A stretch of DNA of 64,000 nt. Source: an uncultured SAR86 cluster bacterium. GTDB taxonomy: Bacteria > Pseudomonadota > Gammaproteobacteria > Magnimaribacterales > D2472. Location: positions 134,299 to 198,298 of the forward strand of contig CACKEY010000002.1 in assembly GCA_902599315.1 (NCBI GenBank), given 5' to 3'. Both the position numbers and the translations under genes were made by a program. Each line of letters begins with the position of its first letter. The first letter of the stretch is position 1. This document shows positions 36,243-45,962 of the stretch, one piece after another. A model generated the notes under the pieces. That model ran no database searches, was not told the origin of the DNA, and worked only from the letters and a program-made list of their open reading frames with translations.

Positions 36243-37467
36243 AAGTCTTTTTATAAAGAATTATCAGTATCAATGCTGGAACAGACATTGCTGTTGTTGA
36301 ATAGAAAAAATATGTCCAGCCAGTTTGAAGTGAGGTTAATGAAATGTAATAGTCTGCTAAAACTCCGGAAAAGCCACTAAAAAATTTTCCTGGAAGCATC
36401 ATAAAAGATGTCAATAAAGCATACTGAACAGCTGTGTATTTTTTAGAAACCAAACTTGTTAAAAATGCAATATTGACGGTTCCAACCAAGCCAGCAGCAA
36501 AACTGTCCAAACCAACTATAATTGATAACAATGATAGGTTCGAATCTGAACTAGCCACAAACGCAAAAAATAAATTTGTAATCAGCACGCTTATTCCCCC
36601 AACTAAAAGAGCGTTAAATAAGGATATTTTTTTTATTAAAAGCCCCCCAATGAAAAAACCAACAATTGATCCCAAAAGAGCAATGGTTTTTACCAGTGCT
36701 CCAATTTCTGTTTTGGAAAAACCTAAATCTAAATAAAAAGGCATTGCCATAGGGCCCATTACAATGTCAGTCAGCCTGTATGTAGATATTATTAATAGCA
36801 GCAAAGCAGAGGCCCATAGCCCAAAACGACTAAAGAAATCTTTTATCGATTCGACAAGAGCCACATCAAATCTCAAGATAACAATCTCATCATTATGTGG
36901 TTCATTACAAATTACGGCTCCAGCAGCTCCAATTAACATCAATAATCCCATTAACTGATAGACATATGACCAATCTAATAAATCAGCAAAAATCAAAGCC
37001 ATGGATGTGGCCACAAGAATTGCAACTCTATATCCAAATTGATAACTGGCTGCTAAATTTCCTTGTTCTTTTGCATCGCCAATTTCAATTCTCAAAGCAT
37101 CAATAGCAATATCTTGAATTGAACCAAAGAAGGCAGCAAGAAATGCCACCAAAGCTAAAATTTTTAGATTTTGTAATGGGTCAATCAAACTCATACCTAT
37201 GAGTGACAAAAAAATCATAAATTGAGAGAAAAGAATCCATCCTCTTCTCTTACCAAAAATTCTAAAACCAATTACCGAATATCTATCAACAAATGGTGCC
37301 CACAAAAACTTCAATGAGTATGTCAGAACCAACCAAGCAAAGAAGCCAATTTCAGTTAATGAAATACCTACATCTCTAAGCCATGCACTCAATGTTGAAA
37401 AAACAAGCATGTATGGAAGTCCTGAGGCAAAGCCAAGCAGCAAAATTCCAAATATCTTTTTATTCAT
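36223..37467 (-). CDS. ampG: Muropeptide permease AmpG
   Basis: AmpG imports anhydro-muropeptides for cell-wall recycling. This major-facilitator protein (414 residues) has FGILLLGFASGLPYMLVFSTLSAWLRDVGISLTEIGFFA and LKFLWAPFVDRYSVIGF, then QDIAIDALRIE, all conserved in AmpG. The ATG at 37467 overlaps the ampD stop as ATGA and is preferred to an upstream in-frame start at 37491. With ampD directly before it, import and processing of anhydro-muropeptides are coupled. No beta-lactamase or ampR gene is nearby. Confidence 0.93.
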   Translation of the reverse strand: MNKKIFGILLLGFASGLPYMLVFSTLSAWLRDVGISLTEIGFFAWLVLTYSLKFLWAPFVDRYSVIGFRIFGKRRGWILFSQFMIFLSLIGMSLIDPLQNLKILALVAFLAAFFGSIQDIAIDALRIEIGDAKEQGNLAASYQFGYRVAILVATSMALIFADLLDWSYVYQLMGLLMLIGAAGAVICNEPHNDEIVILRFDVALVESIKDFFSRFGLWASALLLLIISTYRLTDIVMGPMAMPFYLDLGFSKTEIGALVKTIALLGSIVGFFIGGLLIKKISLFNALLVGGISVLITNLFFAFVASSDSNLSLLSIIVGLDSFAAGLVGTVNIAFLTSLVSKKYTAVQYALLTSFMMLPGKFFSGFSGVLADYYISLTSLQTGWTYFFYSTTAMSVPALILIILYKKTYADRSV

Positions 37468-38000
37468 AACATTGATTTTAATAGATTCCAATCAAAATAT
37501 GGTCCAGGATCTGTTTTTCTTCCAGGAGCAATCTCATTATGGCCAACGATATTTTTCTTATTAATTTTTAAATCAGCTGAAATGTGACTGATTAGATTAG
37601 ACAAAGATTCGTATTGAGCAGAGGTAAATTCCTCAGTATCGCATCCCTCTAATTCAATCCCAATTGAAAAGTCATTGCAATTTTCACGACCTTGATAATT
37701 TGATTTTCCTGCATGCCATGCTCTTTTATCGATAGGAACAAACTGAATGAGGCTTCCAGATCGAGAAATTAGAAAATGTGATGAAACTTTAAGATGTTCA
37801 ATAGATTGCAAAAATTTATCATTACCTGGATCTAGATCATTTAAAAATAAGTCTTTTATAAGTTGGGTATTATAATTTCCTTCTGGCAAGCTTATTGCGT
37901 GAATCACAAACAAATCGATGTTTGAATTTTCTGATCTATTGTCAAAATTGGGCGATGGGCAGAATTCTGCTTCATTAATAATGCCATCTGTGATTTTCAT
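37464..38000 (-). CDS. ampD: N-acetyl-anhydromuramyl-L-alanine amidase AmpD
   Basis: AmpD cuts the stem peptide from anhydro-muropeptides in the cytoplasm. Zinc ligands are visible: His in DLFVIHAISLP, His in NIVGHNEIAPGRK and Asp in KTDPGPYFDW, with SSHFLISRSGSLIQFVPIDKRAWHAGKSNYQGRENCNDFSIGIELEG between. The frame is open to 38087, but that would overlap ispH by 71 nt; the ATG at 38000 lies 17 nt past the ispH stop and gives 178 residues, close to E. coli AmpD (183). ampG follows with an ATGA overlap. Confidence 0.93.
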   Translation of the reverse strand: MKITDGIINEAEFCPSPNFDNRSENSNIDLFVIHAISLPEGNYNTQLIKDLFLNDLDPGNDKFLQSIEHLKVSSHFLISRSGSLIQFVPIDKRAWHAGKSNYQGRENCNDFSIGIELEGCDTEEFTSAQYESLSNLISHISADLKINKKNIVGHNEIAPGRKTDPGPYFDWNLLKSML

Positions 38001-38016
38001 ATTTTTTTCTATTCGG

Positions 38017-38958
38017 TCATCGAAGTTCAGGGGGTAATCTGAAATATATGTTCTCCTTATTTTCTCCAAGCTCCTCAGGAATTGCATTGAATTTATTACT
38101 TACAACTTTCACAACTTTTTGAACGATAGACTCTGGGGCAGATGCACCCGCTGTAATTCCTATGCTTTTGAATTGAGAAAGCTTTTCGAAATCTATTTCA
38201 TTAGCTCCATCAATTAAAATAGATGTGGCTCCACATTTTTCAGCCAATTCTTTTAAACGATTTGAATTTGAGCTATTTTTAGAGCCAATAACAATAATAA
38301 ATTCACTTTCCAAAGCAAGTTGCTTCACAGCATCCTGTCTATTTTGAGTTGCATAACATATATCATCACTTTTAGGTTTAAGGATTTTTGGAAATTTTTG
38401 AAATAATATTTCTACTATGGATATAGTATCGTCAAGACTGAGTGTTGTTTGAGTGACATAAGTTAAATTTTCTGGTTGTGATACCTCAAGTAATTCAGCC
38501 TCTTTCTCGTCCTGCACAAGATATATCTTGCTTTTAGAGTTAATCGGATTATGTCTTCCAAGGGTCCCCTCAACCTCAGGATGACCCTCGTGACCAATTA
38601 AAATAATATCTCTTCCTGCCCTTGCATGTCTCTTCACTTCATTATGAACTTTTGTAACTAACGGGCATGTGGCATCGAAAGAGACTAAATTATATAATTC
38701 TGGCTCTTTCTCAACTTTTTCTGAAACCCCATGAGCGCTAAATATAACATATGAAGATTCTGGGACTTGACTTAGCTCATCGACAAAAATAACTCCTTTA
38801 GATTTTAATTCGTCAACAACAGCTTGATTGTGAACAACTTCATGACGAACATAAATAGGTGGTCCAAACTTATCAAGAGCTTGATTGACTATATCAATTG
38901 CCCTATCCACACCCGCACAGAAACCTCTTGGATTAGCGAGAAGGATTTTTGTTTTCAT
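38017..38958 (-). CDS. ispH: 4-hydroxy-3-methylbut-2-enyl diphosphate reductase IspH
   Basis: IspH is the last enzyme of the MEP isoprenoid pathway, making IPP and DMAPP with a [4Fe-4S] cluster. The three cluster cysteines are Cys14 (NPRGFCAGVDRA), Cys98 (DATCPLVTKVH) and Cys201 (ICYATQNRQDAV), with conserved His in RHEVVHN and GHEGHPEVEGT. 313 residues, normal length. Its ATG overlaps the lspA stop as ATGA. Confidence 0.97.
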   Translation of the reverse strand: MKTKILLANPRGFCAGVDRAIDIVNQALDKFGPPIYVRHEVVHNQAVVDELKSKGVIFVDELSQVPESSYVIFSAHGVSEKVEKEPELYNLVSFDATCPLVTKVHNEVKRHARAGRDIILIGHEGHPEVEGTLGRHNPINSKSKIYLVQDEKEAELLEVSQPENLTYVTQTTLSLDDTISIVEILFQKFPKILKPKSDDICYATQNRQDAVKQLALESEFIIVIGSKNSSNSNRLKELAEKCGATSILIDGANEIDFEKLSQFKSIGITAGASAPESIVQKVVKVVSNKFNAIPEELGENKENIYFRLPPELR

Positions 38959-39455
38959 GGTTCGCTATTATAGAGATATTTCTTTAATTCCATAATTAAA
39001 AATAAGGCAGCTCCAACGGATATAAATGCATCTGCTAAATTAAAAACAAAAAATGAGATGTTTCCAATATGTAAGTATAAAAAATCCGTGACTACCCCAT
39101 CTATTAACCTGTCTAAAATATTTCCTAATGCGCCAGAAATAATCAATATAAATATAATGCGATATATAAATGACTCTTGCTCTCTATATAATTCATGAAG
39201 ATAGCCAACTATTATTAATCCAAGGATTGAAAGTCCAAAACTTAGTATCATATTATTTATATCTAAAATGCTAAAAGCTATTCCAGAGTTATAAACCAAG
39301 AGAAAATCTATAATTGGAATCAAGGGTAATACCTGGCCAAACTCTAAATATTGCTCTGCAATTGATTTTGATAGCAAATCAATTGCTATTAAAAAGAGCA
39401 TAAAAAAATAGCCCTTATTTATGCTAAGCAAATTGTCTATCCTCTCCGGGTCCAT
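38955..39455 (-). CDS. lspA: Lipoprotein signal peptidase LspA
   Basis: LspA cuts signal peptides from prolipoproteins in the inner membrane. 166 residues with four membrane helices; the catalytic aspartates are Asp124 (NILDRLIDGVVTDFL) and Asp142 (FNLADAFISVG), and VYNSGIAF is conserved. It overlaps the end of ileS by 32 nt; the ATG at 39455 is used, though one at 39401 would leave helix 1 nearly intact. Order ileS-lspA-ispH as in many gammaproteobacteria, but with no fkpB between. Confidence 0.95.
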   Translation of the reverse strand: MDPERIDNLLSINKGYFFMLFLIAIDLLSKSIAEQYLEFGQVLPLIPIIDFLLVYNSGIAFSILDINNMILSFGLSILGLIIVGYLHELYREQESFIYRIIFILIISGALGNILDRLIDGVVTDFLYLHIGNISFFVFNLADAFISVGAALFLIMELKKYLYNSEP

Positions 39456-42195
39456 CTATATTTTGCTCGCATCGGTAGCATAACTCAGGATGAAGTTCGC
39501 TAGATCCAACAGATTTATGCCTATGCCAGCATCTAACACATTTCGCTTCATCTAATTTTTTAACAGAAATTTTTAGAGCCTCGCCTTCAGAAACTATGCA
39601 TTCAGAAACTATAAAAAAGAAATGTATCTCAGTGGCAAATTTATTTAAAAGCTTAAAATCATCAGCATCAAGGGTTAAGTCTATTGATGCATCCAATGAA
39701 CCTTTAATAATTCCCTCACTTCTTGATTCTTCAATACTTTGATTAACTGCTTCTTTTATCTCAATTAATCTAGACCAATTTTCTTTAGATAGTTCACTTT
39801 CAAAATCATCTAGATTTCTCAAAGTGGTTAAAAAAACTGATTCCGCGTTAGCTTTAAGAAAAGCATTACCTTGCCAAATTTCTTCTGCCGTAAATGAAAG
39901 AACTGGCGAAACTAGGACAACTAGTTGCTCTATGATAATGCTCATGCAGGTCTGAGCAGAACGTCTAATTTTAGAATTTTTTTGAGTTGTGTATTGTCTG
40001 TCTTTAATAATATCAAGATAGATTCCCCCTAACTGATTAACGCAAAAATTGTGAATGCGCTGAATTACTTGATGATAAGAATAAGATTTATATAGCCCAA
40101 TAAGATCTTCTTGCAAAAAAGAAAGTTCTGACAAAATCCATTTATCAAGCTCTAATAAATTATCGAGCTCTACTGAATCAATCTTTGCATCAAAGTCATT
40201 TATGTTTCCTAATAAAAATCTAAAGGTATTTCTAATTCTTCTATATTGATCAGATACTCTCTTAAATATTTCGTCAGAAGCAACCATTTCACTTCTAAAA
40301 TCAGTAGAGGCAATCCACAACCGAAGAATATCGGCTCCTAATGTATCCCAAATTTTTTGAGGAGATATTGTATTACCCAGAGATTTTGACTGTTTTTTTC
40401 CCTCTTCATCAACAACAAAGCCGTGCGTTAATACTGATCGATATGGAGCCATTCCCTTCGAGGCAATTCCTGTTAAAAGTGATGATTGAAACCACCCCCT
40501 ATGTTGATCTGATCCTTCCAAATACAAATCTGCGACAATATTTGAACCATAAAGCCTATCTAAAACACTCATGTGTGTAACGCCGGAATCAAACCAAACA
40601 TCTAATGTGTCATGAACTTTAGAATAAGATTCATGATCATCAATTAATTCTTTTAGATTTAAATTATCCCAGCCCTCAATGCCCTCTTGCTCAATTACTT
40701 CTGCAATTGGATTAAAAAGTTGATTTTGTTTTGGATGTATTTCTCCCGTTTCGTTATGAATAATTAATGGGATAGGAACACCCCAATTTCTCTGTCTTGA
40801 AATACACCAATCAGGACGATCTTCAAGCATTCCAAGTATTCTTTCTTCACCCCAACCTGGTTCCCAGTCTACATTGGCAACTGCATTTACAGCGCCATCA
40901 ATCAAACCAGATTTTTTCATTGAAATAAACCACTGAGGTGTTGACATAAAAATAACTGGTGTCTTATGTCTCCAGCAATGAGGATATGAATGATCGTATT
41001 GTTTGTTAGCCAGCAAGGCTTTTTTTTCATTTAATAACTCTATTACAACAGGATCTCCCTTTTTTGTGCTTAGTCCGCTTAATTGACCATATTCTTCTTT
41101 AAAAAGCCCTCGATGATCCAAAGCCTTTATTGACTGTAATCCATTCTTAATGCAGATAAAGTAATCATCTAGTCCATGTGCAGGAGCTGTATGAACGCAT
41201 CCTGTTCCACTTTCAGTGGTAACATGGTCAGCATGAAGTATTATTGATTCCCTATCATACAAAGGGTGTGCCATTGAAATATTTTCTATATCTTTTCCTT
41301 GAACTGATGCAAGAACTTCCAAATCTAAATCCCAGCGTTCTGAACAAGCATCCAGCAGGTCTTTTGCAATAATAAAATGTTCATTTGAGCTTTTTACAAG
41401 TATGTAATCAATATTTTCATTAATGCACACAGCTACATTAGATGGGATTGTCCAGGGTGTAGTAGTCCATATAACGAAGTAAGCATCTTTGATATTATTA
41501 ATTTTGAATGAATTGCAAAGTGATTCAATTGACTGAGGTAATACTTTAAATTTAACGTCAATTGAATGAGATTTTTTATCTTTGTATTCAACTTCAGCCT
41601 CTGCTAAAGCTGATCCACAATCCATACAAAAATGAACAGGTTTCTCTCCTTTTTCAAGATGACCATTTGCAATAATTCTTCCAAGCGCTCTAACAGTATC
41701 TGCTTCGAAAGATTTATTTAATGATAGATAAGGATTCTCCCAGTCTCCAAGAACACCCAAACGAATAAAATCTTTTTTTTGTTGATTAACTTGAGATTGA
41801 GCATATTCTCTGCATGCTTTGATAAATGATTGTTTATTCCTAACAAGATCGCTTGTCTTCCCATGTTTCTTTTCAATATTTAATTCAATTGGAAGACCAT
41901 GACAATCCCAGCCTGGTACATATGGAGCGTCTTTTCCAAGCATGCTCTGAAACTTTATAGTAATATCTTTAAGGGTTTTATTTACAGCATGACCTAAATG
42001 AATGTCTCCATTGGCATAAGGGGGCCCATCATGAAGAATGAATTGCTCTTTACCATTATTTTGCTCTCTAATTTTGTGATAAAGGTTTATAGAGTCCCAA
42101 AATGCAAGAATTTCTGGCTCTTTTTTTGGTAGGCCAGCTTTCATTGATAAATCTGTTTGGGGGAGATTTAAAGTATCCCTATATTCTTTACTCAT
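39424..42195 (-). CDS. ileS: Isoleucyl-tRNA synthetase
   Basis: IleS charges tRNA-Ile and edits valine. The 923-residue class I enzyme has the HIGH motif as HLGH (66-69) in PPYANGDIHLGH, the editing domain (TTPWTIPSNVAV, GTGCVHTAPAHG), and the zinc-binding C-terminus CVRCWHRHKS and CYRC. The KMSKS loop reads KQSKS (about residues 600-604: EEGKKQSKSLGN), with Gln in place of Met. Placement between ribF and lspA is the usual one. Confidence 0.97.
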   Translation of the reverse strand: MSKEYRDTLNLPQTDLSMKAGLPKKEPEILAFWDSINLYHKIREQNNGKEQFILHDGPPYANGDIHLGHAVNKTLKDITIKFQSMLGKDAPYVPGWDCHGLPIELNIEKKHGKTSDLVRNKQSFIKACREYAQSQVNQQKKDFIRLGVLGDWENPYLSLNKSFEADTVRALGRIIANGHLEKGEKPVHFCMDCGSALAEAEVEYKDKKSHSIDVKFKVLPQSIESLCNSFKINNIKDAYFVIWTTTPWTIPSNVAVCINENIDYILVKSSNEHFIIAKDLLDACSERWDLDLEVLASVQGKDIENISMAHPLYDRESIILHADHVTTESGTGCVHTAPAHGLDDYFICIKNGLQSIKALDHRGLFKEEYGQLSGLSTKKGDPVVIELLNEKKALLANKQYDHSYPHCWRHKTPVIFMSTPQWFISMKKSGLIDGAVNAVANVDWEPGWGEERILGMLEDRPDWCISRQRNWGVPIPLIIHNETGEIHPKQNQLFNPIAEVIEQEGIEGWDNLNLKELIDDHESYSKVHDTLDVWFDSGVTHMSVLDRLYGSNIVADLYLEGSDQHRGWFQSSLLTGIASKGMAPYRSVLTHGFVVDEEGKKQSKSLGNTISPQKIWDTLGADILRLWIASTDFRSEMVASDEIFKRVSDQYRRIRNTFRFLLGNINDFDAKIDSVELDNLLELDKWILSELSFLQEDLIGLYKSYSYHQVIQRIHNFCVNQLGGIYLDIIKDRQYTTQKNSKIRRSAQTCMSIIIEQLVVLVSPVLSFTAEEIWQGNAFLKANAESVFLTTLRNLDDFESELSKENWSRLIEIKEAVNQSIEESRSEGIIKGSLDASIDLTLDADDFKLLNKFATEIHFFFIVSECIVSEGEALKISVKKLDEAKCVRCWHRHKSVGSSELHPELCYRCEQNIDGPGEDRQFA

Positions 42196-42201
42196 TGAGA
42201 A

Positions 42202-43146
42202 TTATTCCAGTATTTTTTTAGCCTGTGATATGTCTTGTAGAATTTGTTCTTTTAATAAATCAATATTATCAAATTTCTTCTCTTCTCGAAGTTTATTTAT
42301 AAATTCTATAGTCAATCTTTGTCCATATATGTTTTCATTAAAACTAAAAATATGAATCTCAAGTACTGGCTTTGATCCATCAACGGTTGGTCTTATGCCC
42401 ATGTTGGCAATTCCATTGTATTGCTTTCCTTCCAAAAAGCACTTTACAGCATAAACTCCTGCGATGGGTAGCCTTTGTTTGGGGATCCATAAGTTTGCAG
42501 TTGGAACGCCTATCGTTCTACCCAGTCTCTGACCAAAGACAACTTTTCCAGAAAAAGTGTACGGTCGCCCGAGCAATCTTTCTGCCAAATCAAAATCATC
42601 ATTAAGTAATGCTTGTCTAATTCTAGTTGAACTTATTCTTTCCCCATTATTAGAAACAGTCTCATGAGCAATAACATTGGTACCAGAATTTCTACCCCAA
42701 TTTTTGAGCAATTCAAAATCGCCTGCCCTTTGAGCACCAAAACGAAAGTCATCACCAATAATTAAATGCTTTAAGCGAAGTTGCGCCAAGATATTATCAA
42801 GAAAGCTTTCTGGAGTCATAGTTTTTAAGGACTTATTAAATTGAAGAAAGAATGCAAAATCAATTCCAAAGTTTTTTAAGAGTTTAACTTTTTCTCTCCA
42901 AGGGCAAAGTCTTGGCGGAGGCACAGAGTTTTCATCTTTAGAAGCAAAGTATTCAGATGCATGAGGCTCTGTAAAAAAAACTAAAGATGCACTTGAGCTA
43001 TCATTGGCTTTTTCAATTACCTGATTCAGAATTGCTTGATGCCCAAGATGAAGACCATCAAAATTCCCAATAGTTCCACTCATTGATTGATTGGGAAACT
43101 TTTTATGAAAAGTTTCTAAATTACCTATTCCTCTTATTAAATACAT
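42202..43146 (-). CDS. ribF: Bifunctional riboflavin kinase/FAD synthetase
   Basis: RibF makes FMN and then FAD from riboflavin. The N-terminal adenylyltransferase domain has GTIGNFDGLHLGHQAIL (the HxGH nucleotidyl-transferase motif) and ISSTRIRQAL; the C-terminal kinase domain (about 185-310) has GRPYTFSGKVVFGQRLGRTIGVPTAN and GVYAVK. 314 residues, normal. Its start overlaps the murJ stop by one base. Confidence 0.96.
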   Translation of the reverse strand: MYLIRGIGNLETFHKKFPNQSMSGTIGNFDGLHLGHQAILNQVIEKANDSSSASLVFFTEPHASEYFASKDENSVPPPRLCPWREKVKLLKNFGIDFAFFLQFNKSLKTMTPESFLDNILAQLRLKHLIIGDDFRFGAQRAGDFELLKNWGRNSGTNVIAHETVSNNGERISSTRIRQALLNDDFDLAERLLGRPYTFSGKVVFGQRLGRTIGVPTANLWIPKQRLPIAGVYAVKCFLEGKQYNGIANMGIRPTVDGSKPVLEIHIFSFNENIYGQRLTIEFINKLREEKKFDNIDLLKEQILQDISQAKKILE

Positions 43147-44693
43147 TATCTAAAATCTGATGTTCGAATACCTAAAATAAAACTTACTCCAAAATAAATA
43201 AATAAGGAACCAATAATAGCTCCTGAAAGGTGAATCAATCTCTGAAATTCTGAAAACATTTCAAAATCAATGTATTGATTAAAAATTGTTAGGAAACCTA
43301 TTAATGCAAAACTAGCTATAGATACTTTAAAAGTAAAAAAGCTTAAGGCATGTTGCAGAGAAATCAAACTCTCCCTCCAAAGCAAAAAGGTAAGAATCAA
43401 TACGCTTGCAAAAGCTGAAATTGAGCTTGCTATGGCTAATCCTACATGCCCAAATCCATAAAAAAATGCTAGAAGGTAATTAAGAGCTATGTTAAGCAAT
43501 AAACTTATTAGCGCTACTATCATTGGTGTTTTAGTGTTTTGGCGTGAGAAAAATGCAGGAACTAAAACTTTCATTGCCATAAAAAAAGGTAATCCAAAAG
43601 CAAATCCTATTAAGCTAAAACTAGCCTGTTGAACGTCAACCCATAAAAAAGCTCCTCTTTGGAAAATAGTTGCAAGAAGAGGAGATGAAAATAAAATGAG
43701 GCCAATTACTGAGGGTACGGCTAAAAAAAACATTAATTTAAATGCATATTGAAGCTGTGAAATAAAATTTTCAGTATTTTTTTGAGTATATGCTTTTGAG
43801 AGACTCGGCAAAAGAACCGTGCCAATTGCAATAGCAAAAATTCCCATAGGAAACTGTATTAATCGATCAGATACGTATAACCAAGTTGGACTTCCTGTAA
43901 CTAATAATGAAGCAAAAATGGTATCAACTAGAAGATTTATCTGAGCTATACCTCCTGCTATGAGTGCAGGAAGAATTAAAATAAAAAATTTCTTTACTCC
44001 GGGATTATTTAAATTAACTTTTGGTAAAGGTATTTTTTTTATAGCTGCAAGAGGCGCAAGTTGAAAAATGAGCTGTAAAACACCAGCTAGTAATACTCCC
44101 CAAGCCAATGCAATAACTGGTATTTCAACATTTGGAGCAATTAGCCAGGCTGAAACAATTAAGCACAAATTAAATATTAATGGTGTAATTGCAGGAATAG
44201 AAAATTTATCATGGGAGTTCTGAATACCAGCTGCAAAAGCAACAAGAGAAATTAATGCAAGATATGGAAACATAATTCTCAAAAGGCTGACTGCTAACTC
44301 TTGTTTTTCAGAATCAAAATAAAAACCAGGGGCAAATATCAAAATGAAAATTGGAGCAAATAATAATGCTAATGATGTAAAAATAAATAGAGCTGTAAGC
44401 AAAATCCCCAACAAAGAATTCAAGAATTCTTGCCCTCCTTTTTCATCATTTTTTCCAAGATATTCAGAATAAATTGGAATAAAGGCTTGACTAAATGCCC
44501 CCTCTGCAAAAAATTTTCTAAAAACATTAGGAATCTTAAGTACAACAACAAAAATGTCGTGAAAGAAACTTGCTCCCAGAAGATTTGTAGTAAATATATC
44601 CCTAATTAAGCCAGCGATCCTGGAAACTAAAGTCCATCCACCCACTTTTATAGTAGAAAAAAAATTTGACTGAGAGAGAGTTTTATTTGTCAC
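43146..44693 (-). CDS. murJ: Lipid II flippase MurJ
   Basis: MurJ moves lipid II across the inner membrane for cell-wall synthesis. 515 residues, about 14 membrane helices of the MOP superfamily, with SRIAGLIRDIFTTNLLGASFFHDIFVVVLKIPNVFRKFFAEGAFSQAFIPIYSEY, the conserved Arg and Asp residues of the central cavity, and SDRLIQFPMGIFAIAIGTVLLPSLS. It starts with GTG directly after the msrB TAA stop, so the two are coupled. ribF-ileS-lspA-ispH follow, the usual mviN neighbourhood. Confidence 0.96.
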   Translation of the reverse strand: MTNKTLSQSNFFSTIKVGGWTLVSRIAGLIRDIFTTNLLGASFFHDIFVVVLKIPNVFRKFFAEGAFSQAFIPIYSEYLGKNDEKGGQEFLNSLLGILLTALFIFTSLALLFAPIFILIFAPGFYFDSEKQELAVSLLRIMFPYLALISLVAFAAGIQNSHDKFSIPAITPLIFNLCLIVSAWLIAPNVEIPVIALAWGVLLAGVLQLIFQLAPLAAIKKIPLPKVNLNNPGVKKFFILILPALIAGGIAQINLLVDTIFASLLVTGSPTWLYVSDRLIQFPMGIFAIAIGTVLLPSLSKAYTQKNTENFISQLQYAFKLMFFLAVPSVIGLILFSSPLLATIFQRGAFLWVDVQQASFSLIGFAFGLPFFMAMKVLVPAFFSRQNTKTPMIVALISLLLNIALNYLLAFFYGFGHVGLAIASSISAFASVLILTFLLWRESLISLQHALSFFTFKVSIASFALIGFLTIFNQYIDFEMFSEFQRLIHLSGAIIGSLFIYFGVSFILGIRTSDFR

Positions 44694-45092
44694 TTACTTG
44701 GAAGAAATTTCTTTTTCAAATTCTAAAGCAACTGAGTTTAAACAGTATCTTAAGCCAGTTGGCTGAGGTCCGTCAGTAAATACATGGCCTAAATGAGCGT
44801 CACATTTTGCACATCGAATTTCAGTTCTTACTCTTGAGAGAGAATAATCATCTAGCTCTTTAATATTTTTATTGTCAGCGGCCTGATAAAAACTTGGCCA
44901 ACCGCAACCCGCATCAAATTTAGCATCGGATTGAAATAATGTTTCTCCACAACATATGCATGTGTATGATCCATTTTCAAAATGATCCCAGAATTGCCCA
45001 GTAAATGGAGGCTCCGTCCCATTCTCTTGTGTCACATAGTATGACTCACTGGAAAGTTCCTTTTTTAAGTCTTCTTTAGATTTGTTAGCCAT
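44694..45092 (-). CDS. msrB: Peptide-methionine (R)-S-oxide reductase MsrB
   Basis: MsrB repairs methionine-R-sulfoxide. The 132-residue protein has the two zinc CxxC pairs (CICC, and CAKC), [21 protein letters not shown] and the catalytic Cys in [10 protein letters not shown]. It is the cytoplasmic Cys type, with no signal peptide. First gene of a run with murJ and ribF. Confidence 0.96.
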   Translation of the reverse strand: MANKSKEDLKKELSSESYYVTQENGTEPPFTGQFWDHFENGSYTCICCGETLFQSDAKFDAGCGWPSFYQAADNKNIKELDDYSLSRVRTEIRCAKCDAHLGHVFTDGPQPTGLRYCLNSVALEFEKEISSK

Positions 45093-45140
45093 GGTTCATA
45101 TATTTTTTTTACATTATAGTCTATGGAGTATCTATCAAGG

Positions 45141-45863
45141 CTATGTTTTGATTTCCCAATTTCTTACCCAATAAATAAAAACTGTATCTATAAGCGCAAT
45201 AAAAACTTTTAGAACATACTTTGCAAAAGAAATAGCAAAAGCCTGAGTAAATGTTAGATCTGTTGCAAGCACCCATGTAAATTGATAAATGAGGGTATCA
45301 ATTAGTTGAGAAGCCATGGTTGAAAGATTATTTCTTAACCACAATTTTTTTCCATTGGTCAGATTTTTAAGATAGTGAAAAAACCATACATCAAACCTTT
45401 GACTAACAATATATGCAGTTAGTGAGCCAATAATAAAAATTGGTGAATAAAATGCTAAAACAGATATAGCCTCATGAACCTCAGCTGCGGAACCTGTTAA
45501 TTTTGACGGTAAGAACTTGGTGCTTAGAACGAGTGTGAGCATGACAGCAATATTTGCCACAAATCCAAGCATGACTGCTCGATTAGCTTCATCTTTTCCA
45601 AATTTTTCATTTAGGAGATCAGTAGCAAAGTATATGCCTGAATATAAAATGGCTCCCATGCTTACATTAAACTGCATACCTAAAATAGTGAATTCGCTTA
45701 CCTTCCCGCCTTGCAAATTTCCAAGCACTATCCCAAGTATAACAGCGCAATACAGACCATATTTTCCAAAAAATCTATAAAGAAAGATTGCTAATGACAA
45801 ATCATATAGAACTACTAAAAGCCATAAGGTTTCTTGATTTAAATTTGATAACAGGGAATCCAT
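45141..45863 (-). CDS. Queuosine precursor transporter (YhhQ family)
   Basis: A 240-residue membrane protein with about six or seven helices, probably importing the deazaguanine precursor used to make queuosine in tRNA. Family features include YFATDLLNEKFGKDEANRAVMLGF, and SQLIDTLIYQFTWVLATDL near the C-terminus with the conserved Asp. No other que gene lies here. It is divergent from the acyl-CoA ligase operon across a 99-nt gap. Confidence 0.88.
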   Translation of the reverse strand: MDSLLSNLNQETLWLLVVLYDLSLAIFLYRFFGKYGLYCAVILGIVLGNLQGGKVSEFTILGMQFNVSMGAILYSGIYFATDLLNEKFGKDEANRAVMLGFVANIAVMLTLVLSTKFLPSKLTGSAAEVHEAISVLAFYSPIFIIGSLTAYIVSQRFDVWFFHYLKNLTNGKKLWLRNNLSTMASQLIDTLIYQFTWVLATDLTFTQAFAISFAKYVLKVFIALIDTVFIYWVRNWEIKT

Positions 45864-45962
45864 TTGGGCGTTATTATTACATAGAAAATTTAATTTTTAG
45901 GTTACATTAATGGTTAACCAAAGTTAGAATTATTTATGAGGAATAAATAAATTGGAAAAAAT

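Noticed and set aside
45911-45920. TGGTTAACCA palindrome as an operator for the ligase operon
   Set aside because: A 10-bp palindrome of this composition can occur by chance and matches no regulator I can name.
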